This document shows positions 7,120-10,102 of a stretch of DNA of 10,102 bases, in pieces. How positions within the stretch are numbered: the stretch's first letter is position 1; each line of letters starts with the position of its first letter. The stretch is from Candidatus Gastranaerophilales bacterium. Its GTDB lineage: Bacteria; Cyanobacteriota; Vampirovibrionia; Gastranaerophilales; Gastranaerophilaceae. The position numbers and the translations under genes were made by a program. Location: NCBI GenBank assembly GCA_944323945.1, contig CALUUL010000059.1:1-10102 (forward strand), given 5' to 3'. The notes under the pieces are model-generated. The model did no database searches and was not told the origin of the DNA. It was given only the letters and a program-made list of their open reading frames with translations.

Positions 7120-8310
7120 ATGAATGACGAGAATAAAGAAAATATAGAGAATAATCAAACAGAAAATAAAAGCAACAGTGAAAATCAGAAACGTTGGTGG
7201 AAAAATATTTTGTTAAAATCTAACCTACAAAATAAAATTTTATATATAAGCTTAATGATTTCTATATTTATAGGTTTATTTCTTATTTTATTTGTAAATT
7301 TTCAAAATTATATTTCTAATAAATTAAATAATATAATTACTAAAGAATTGCCAAAGATGAACCAATATCATTCAAATCATTTATCTTTGAATTTAGAGGA
7401 TGGAAATGTCCTAATTTTAGGGAATAATATTTCTTATGGAATTACTGAAATATATTTAAAAAAAAATAAAAGGTTTAAAATTTATAATAAAGATTTATTA
7501 GGCACTTATCTTTTATATGCAGATGATAATTATGTTTTTTATTCAGATAAAAATAATATTTATTGCTATAACCCGAATGAAAACTTTAGTTTAAAATTTA
7601 AAATAGCATTAAATGAAAATATAATTCATCCTAAAATATCTTTTATAGATAAAAATCAATTCTTAATATGGGGTGGATGGTCTGCTCCCAATAAAATAAG
7701 TAAAAGGTGGCAAATTTATGATATTTCAATAAAACAAGTAATAAGCACTGGATATTTTGATACAGAAGTTAATGAAAATTCTCAAATTGTAAAAATAACA
7801 TCTAATCTGTTTTTATTTTATACAAATAATATAATATATAAAATGGATAGAATTGAATTATTTTCTAAAAATAATGTTACATGTAATGAACTTGGAAATA
7901 TATATAACTTGCAAATACATAAAACAATTAGGGTAAATGATTCTGTCTTAATAACCTTTTCGGATAATTTAAATAAAAAAAATCTAAATATTGCATTATT
8001 AGATATAAATAAGAATAAAATTAAAAAAATTATAACAACTAAATTAAATCCTGATTTTAAAGCAATTGTTTTCGATAATACAAAGCTTTTGCTTATTGGG
8101 ACTTCTAGTAATAATGAAAATAAAGGAATTTATTCATTTGATGTAATAACATCAGATTTAAAATTTTTAGGGAATATGAAATATAATAGGCATTTTTATA
8201 ATGCTATTCTCTTAAAAGATAACAAAACAATTTTGATAACGGGTGGAAGCTATGATAATAATGTATCTAATGGAGAGAAAACTGCAGAATATTTTATAAT
8301 AAGGAGGTAA
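7120..8310 (+). CDS. Membrane-anchored Kelch-type beta-propeller protein
   Basis: The product has 396 residues. Residues 1-37 are a polar leader rich in Asn, Glu and Lys, ending KRWWKNILLKSNL. Residues about 39-60 are one hydrophobic helix (ILYISLMISIFIGLFLILF) with basic residues before it, so an N-in, C-out signal anchor. The rest is an extracytoplasmic domain with Kelch-like blades: LEDGNVLILGNN, KNQFLIWGGWS, TKLLLIGTSS, and near the end the classic pattern GNMKYNRHFYNAILLKDNKTILITGG ... AEYF (split here by its loop). Such propellers bind partners or glycans; the ligand is unknown. The ATG at 7120 is preceded by TTAAG only; a TGTTATAGA extended -10-like element at 7097-7105 would give a very short leader. 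Its last codons carry AAGGAGGT for the next gene, which starts 1 nt after the stop. It shares its leader with the remnant at 6935 and the membrane gene at 9182. Confidence 0.72.
   Translation: MNDENKENIENNQTENKSNSENQKRWWKNILLKSNLQNKILYISLMISIFIGLFLILFVNFQNYISNKLNNIITKELPKMNQYHSNHLSLNLEDGNVLILGNNISYGITEIYLKKNKRFKIYNKDLLGTYLLYADDNYVFYSDKNNIYCYNPNENFSLKFKIALNENIIHPKISFIDKNQFLIWGGWSAPNKISKRWQIYDISIKQVISTGYFDTEVNENSQIVKITSNLFLFYTNNIIYKMDRIELFSKNNVTCNELGNIYNLQIHKTIRVNDSVLITFSDNLNKKNLNIALLDINKNKIKKIITTKLNPDFKAIVFDNTKLLLIGTSSNNENKGIYSFDVITSDLKFLGNMKYNRHFYNAILLKDNKTILITGGSYDNNVSNGEKTAEYFIIRR
7206..7228 (-). repeat. Decayed REP-like sequence inside the leader of the Kelch-type gene
   Basis: Aligned without gaps to REP copy 1, 18 of 23 bases match, including GTTAAAA and the AACCTAC foot, but the stem is broken by changes in both arms. 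It occupies the same codons as the REP in the remnant at 6935. It could be a decayed REP or simply the homologous coding sequence from which copy 1 differs. Confidence 0.45.
8301..8308 (+). promoter_or_regulatory. Strong Shine-Dalgarno AAGGAGGT for a GTG start
   Basis: A perfect anti-16S complement overlaps the end of the Kelch-type gene and stands 3 nt before GTG 8312. It supports GTG as the start of the short ORF and couples it to the gene before. No in-frame ATG lies nearby. Confidence 0.7.
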
Positions 8311-8311
8311 C

Positions 8312-8635
8312 GTGTTTGAAGATTATAATGCTGATTATTTAAGGAGACAAGGTAATGATGTGGCTCGTAAATATTATGACTGGAATACTCAAATTGATGA
8401 AATTGATGCATTTAGACATATATATATAAATGCGTTATTAAGAACTCGTCATTCAGATAAATACGTAAAATTTGCAGGAAATTTTCAAGAATGGATTACA
8501 AATGAAGCCGATCCATATCATAATAAAGGTTATTATAATAATGCAATAGGGTTATCACTAGGCAAATATGCTTCTATACATAAGTCCGTAGGTTGGGTTT
8601 TAACCCAACATCAAAAGGTAGGAAATCAAAAATAG
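8312..8635 (+). CDS. DUF6973-like (DAFRH motif) short protein, 3' end replaced by REP sequence
   Basis: The product has 107 residues with a GTG start, a strong ribosome site and a 1-nt gap after the Kelch-type gene. Residues about 28-90 show the pattern DEIDAFRHIYINALL ... YYNNAIGLSLGKYAS. This resembles the DAFRHxYWSALL...NNxxGxxxG signature I know from DUF6973, a domain often found at the C-terminus of secreted or polymorphic-toxin-type proteins; its activity is not established. The usual His-Glu after the second helix appears as Gln-Glu (NFQEW). From residue 93 on, the protein is read from the REP (VGWVLTQH) and the spacer behind it (QKVGNQK), so the natural C-terminus is probably lost. 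No signal peptide is present. It may be an inactive remnant or a short active form; the family call is moderate. Confidence 0.55.
   Translation: MFEDYNADYLRRQGNDVARKYYDWNTQIDEIDAFRHIYINALLRTRHSDKYVKFAGNFQEWITNEADPYHNKGYYNNAIGLSLGKYASIHKSVGWVLTQHQKVGNQK
8588..8610 (+). repeat. REP palindrome, copy 2, upstream of RAYT 1
   Basis: GTAG (8588-8591), GTTGGGTT (8592-8599), TT loop, AACCCAAC (8602-8609), A. The tetranucleotide foot and perfect stem are the hallmarks of RAYT substrates. It lies 45 nt before the RAYT start and inside the 3' end of the DUF6973-like ORF. Confidence 0.92.
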
Positions 8636-8655
8636 AATTAAAAAAAACTGCATAA

Positions 8656-9189
8656 ATGAACTACAGAAGAGCATATATAGAAAATTCAAAAATATTTATA
8701 ACAATAGTTACAAACAAAAGAAGACCAATATTAATTGATAATATAGATTTATTAAGGGATTCATTTAGAAGAACAAAGGAAAAAATAAAATTTGAAATAA
8801 ATGCCATTGTCATATTACCCGACCATTTGCATATGATAATTCAACCAAAAGAGATAAAGAAATATCCAGCAATAATAAAAGGAATAAAAACATATTTTTC
8901 AAGAAATATCGATGAAACAAAATTAGAAGATTATGAATTAACAGAAAGTAGAAAACACAAGAAAGAAAAAGACATTTGGCAACGAAGATATTGGGAACAC
9001 ACAATAACAGATGAAGATGATTTAATAAAACATATTGATTATATACATTACAATCCAATAAAACATGGTTATGTTAAACAAGCAAAAGAATGGGAATATT
9101 CGACATTCAAGAAATATGTAAAACAAGGATTATATGATGAAAATTGGTGCGATTTTAATGATAATAGTGAAGTAAAGATATATGAGTAA
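8656..9189 (+). CDS. REP-associated tyrosine transposase (RAYT, TnpA-REP, Y1/HUH family)
   Basis: This single-strand DNA endonuclease/transposase is related to IS200/IS605 TnpA; RAYTs nick at REP palindromes and are thought to spread or maintain them. The 177 residues are full length. MNYRRAYIENSKIFITIV is the typical opening, the HUH motif is LPDHLHMI (His57 and His59), and WQRRYWEHTI (108-117) comes before IDYIHYNPIKHGYV (127-140), where Tyr129 aligns with the catalytic Tyr115 I recall for E. coli TnpA-REP. WEYSTFKKYVKQGLY and W164 close the fold. All catalytic residues are present, so it may be active. A REP lies 45 nt upstream. No clear Shine-Dalgarno is seen. The stop overlaps the start of the next gene (ATGAGTAA). 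The codons are very A-rich. Confidence 0.93.
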   Translation: MNYRRAYIENSKIFITIVTNKRRPILIDNIDLLRDSFRRTKEKIKFEINAIVILPDHLHMIIQPKEIKKYPAIIKGIKTYFSRNIDETKLEDYELTESRKHKKEKDIWQRRYWEHTITDEDDLIKHIDYIHYNPIKHGYVKQAKEWEYSTFKKYVKQGLYDENWCDFNDNSEVKIYE

Positions 9190-9736
9190 TAGAGATAAAG
9201 AAAATAATTCAGAACAAAAACAAAATAACAACAAGAAAAATGTTGAGTTAAAAAACAAATTGAATTGCAGAATTAGTTGGTATGCATTATTTGGTTTCTT
9301 TTCTTTTATAATAGTTCCAGTTGTTTTTTACTTAATTATGTTTCTTAAATATACTTTTTTGGACATTCCTATTATTCCTGGTACTGGACTTATTATCGCA
9401 GCTTTTATATTAAATATTATTATTATTTCTTCAGTGATTAATATATTATTTCTAATAATTTTTGTTGTATTGTCTTTAAAGAAAAAATTTCACCCATTTT
9501 TATTTATTATTCCTTTTATAATGATTTTTATCTTAGATAATTATCATATTTATAATTTATATCTTGGTATTGGTTATAGTTATAATAATTTTGAATTTGA
9601 GTCTATAAAATTCTTCTTTTTCTATAATTATTTATTTCTTCCTTTTTCATATTTCCCTTTTAGTATTTTGTATTGTGTTGTAACTACATTTATATATATT
9701 AGGTGTTTAATTTCAAGAAAAATAGAAAGGAATTAA
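9182..9736 (+). CDS. Multi-spanning membrane protein of unknown function with shared polar leader
   Basis: The product has 184 residues. Residues 1-30 are polar and Asn/Lys/Glu-rich (MSNRDKENNSEQKQNNNKKN), ending KNVELKNKLN. This resembles the leaders at 6935 (KNVGLKPNL) and 7120 (KNILLKSNL). The rest is very hydrophobic, with membrane segments at about 33-56, 67-99 (long enough for one or two helices), 104-119 and 143-174. No domain is recognised. The leader similarity supports the ATG at 9182 although it lies inside the last codons of the RAYT, an 8-nt overlap that suggests translational coupling. The stop is 1 nt before the next ORF. In context it could be an immunity or partner protein of the short ORF behind it; this is inference. 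Confidence 0.6.
   Translation: MSNRDKENNSEQKQNNNKKNVELKNKLNCRISWYALFGFFSFIIVPVVFYLIMFLKYTFLDIPIIPGTGLIIAAFILNIIIISSVINILFLIIFVVLSLKKKFHPFLFIIPFIMIFILDNYHIYNLYLGIGYSYNNFEFESIKFFFFYNYLFLPFSYFPFSILYCVVTTFIYIRCLISRKIERN
9726..9731 (+). promoter_or_regulatory. Shine-Dalgarno AAAGGA for the ORF at 9738
   Basis: AAAGGA with a 6-nt spacing to ATG 9738 lies within the last codons of the membrane-protein gene. It supports real translation of the short ORF behind it. Confidence 0.65.
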
Positions 9737-9737
9737 A

Positions 9738-9938
9738 ATGACCTCTATTTCAATCAACAAAACTTATTTGGATATTTGCCTCGCAGTATATGGTATACAA
9801 CCAAATGTTGATAATACAAATGTCATAGATAGAAACATTTGGGAACAATTACCTGTAAATGTTATTCAAGGTGATGGAACTTCTATATACACTACAAATG
9901 ATTTAAATGGAAATCCATATTATAACACGAGTAAGTAG
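9738..9938 (+). CDS. Short ORF, probable N-terminal fragment cut by a REP
   Basis: The 66 residues begin MTSISINKTYLDICLAVYG. A good ribosome site and a 1-nt gap after the membrane-protein gene argue that the start is real. The stop TAG (9936-9938) is the TAG of the REP foot GTAG, so the protein ends exactly where the repeat begins. This makes it likely the N-terminal piece of a longer protein. The opening TYLDICLAVYG followed by a Trp recalls the start of secreted lipase-like effectors (Y-x-x-I-x-x-AVY), but no catalytic motif is present and the match is too short to name it. There is no signal peptide or membrane segment. Confidence 0.45.
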   Translation: MTSISINKTYLDICLAVYGIQPNVDNTNVIDRNIWEQLPVNVIQGDGTSIYTTNDLNGNPYYNTSK

Positions 9939-9957
9939 GTTGGGTTTTAACCCAACA
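9935..9957 (+). repeat. REP palindrome, copy 3, upstream of RAYT 2
   Basis: GTAG (9935-9938), GTTGGGTT (9939-9946), TT, AACCCAAC (9949-9956), A: identical over 23 bases to copies 1 and 2 and in the same orientation as copy 2. It lies 44 nt before the second RAYT start. With copy 2 it forms a direct repeat 1347 bp apart. Confidence 0.92.
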
Positions 9958-10001
9958 GAAACAATAGAAATAGAAGAAAAGAGAATTGCATAACATACAA
10001 A

Positions 10002-10102
10002 ATGAATTACCGTAGAGCACACATCGAAAACTCAAAAATATTTATAACAATCGTAACAAGTAAAAGAAGACCAATATTAATTGAAAATATAGACTTATTA
10101 AG
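10002..10102 (+). CDS. Second RAYT transposase, 5' part only (cut by window end)
   Basis: The ATG at 10002 opens a frame whose 33 visible residues match RAYT 1 at 30 positions; the differences are His for Tyr7, Ser for Asn20 and Glu for Asp28. The DNA differs at many silent positions, so the two copies are not a recent duplication. The HUH motif and catalytic Tyr lie beyond the window. The REP copy 3 and a similar spacer containing TGCATA precede it, as for RAYT 1. Confidence 0.88.
   Translation, partial: MNYRRAHIENSKIFITIVTSKRRPILIENIDLL

Noticed and set aside
8810..9058. Minus-strand hydrophobic open frame inside the RAYT gene
   Set aside because: Its hydrophobicity follows from the A-rich sense strand (AAA read as TTT); it overlaps all catalytic motifs of the RAYT.
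8656..9189. IS200/IS605 insertion sequence
   Set aside because: The protein has the RAYT-specific layout (MNYRRAYI opening, YIHYNPIKHGYV, GLYDENW tail) and a REP rather than the IS200/605 left/right end hairpins; no TnpB is present.
7018..9957. Three identical palindromic repeats as a CRISPR array
   Set aside because: The copies are about 1.3-1.6 kb apart, one is inverted, there are no regular spacers and no cas genes; the GTAG foot and adjacent RAYTs identify them as REPs.

Overview
The window is a very AT-rich bacterial segment using the standard code (TGA and TAA both act as stops). It shows ordinary Shine-Dalgarno sites at several genes, TATAAT-type promoter boxes and rho-independent terminator hairpins. 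The AT bias, the DUF2207 membrane protein, the Kelch-type surface protein and the GTAG-footed GTTGGGTT/AACCCAAC repeats would fit a host-associated, low-GC lineage such as gut Melainabacteria (Gastranaerophilales). That placement is inference; no ribosomal or marker gene is present to fix it.

Left part (1-6568), mostly housekeeping: the 3' part of a sensor histidine kinase that enters from outside the window, a complete UvrD/PcrA-type helicase, a convergent threonine ammonia-lyase (ilvA) on the minus strand whose stop codon directly abuts the helicase stop, a DUF2207 membrane protein transcribed divergently from ilvA, and a MarR-family regulator.

Middle part (6569-7119), a gap without an intact gene: a TTGACA-17-TAAACT promoter and a strong terminator about 100 nt downstream (candidate small RNA), then a second long hairpin, then a 37-codon remnant of a membrane-protein gene whose similarity to the next gene stops at the foot of a palindromic repeat.

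Right part (7120-10102), an accessory region: a membrane-anchored Kelch-type beta-propeller protein is followed after 1 nt by a short DUF6973-like (DAFRH) ORF that runs into a REP palindrome. About 45 nt later comes a complete REP-associated tyrosine transposase (RAYT). This order then repeats: a multi-spanning membrane protein, after 1 nt a short ORF that ends exactly in the next REP, and about 44 nt later a second RAYT cut by the window edge. Three REP copies share the same 23-nt sequence (one inverted). The membrane-protein genes and the remnant share a polar Asn/Glu/Lys-rich leader with a KN-x-x-LK motif that coincides with REP or REP-like sequence. The working picture is an accessory, possibly effector or surface-protein, island shaped by a resident REP/RAYT system. 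The RAYT family and the repeats are directly visible; the effector role and the role of REPs in gene truncation and leader sharing are inference.
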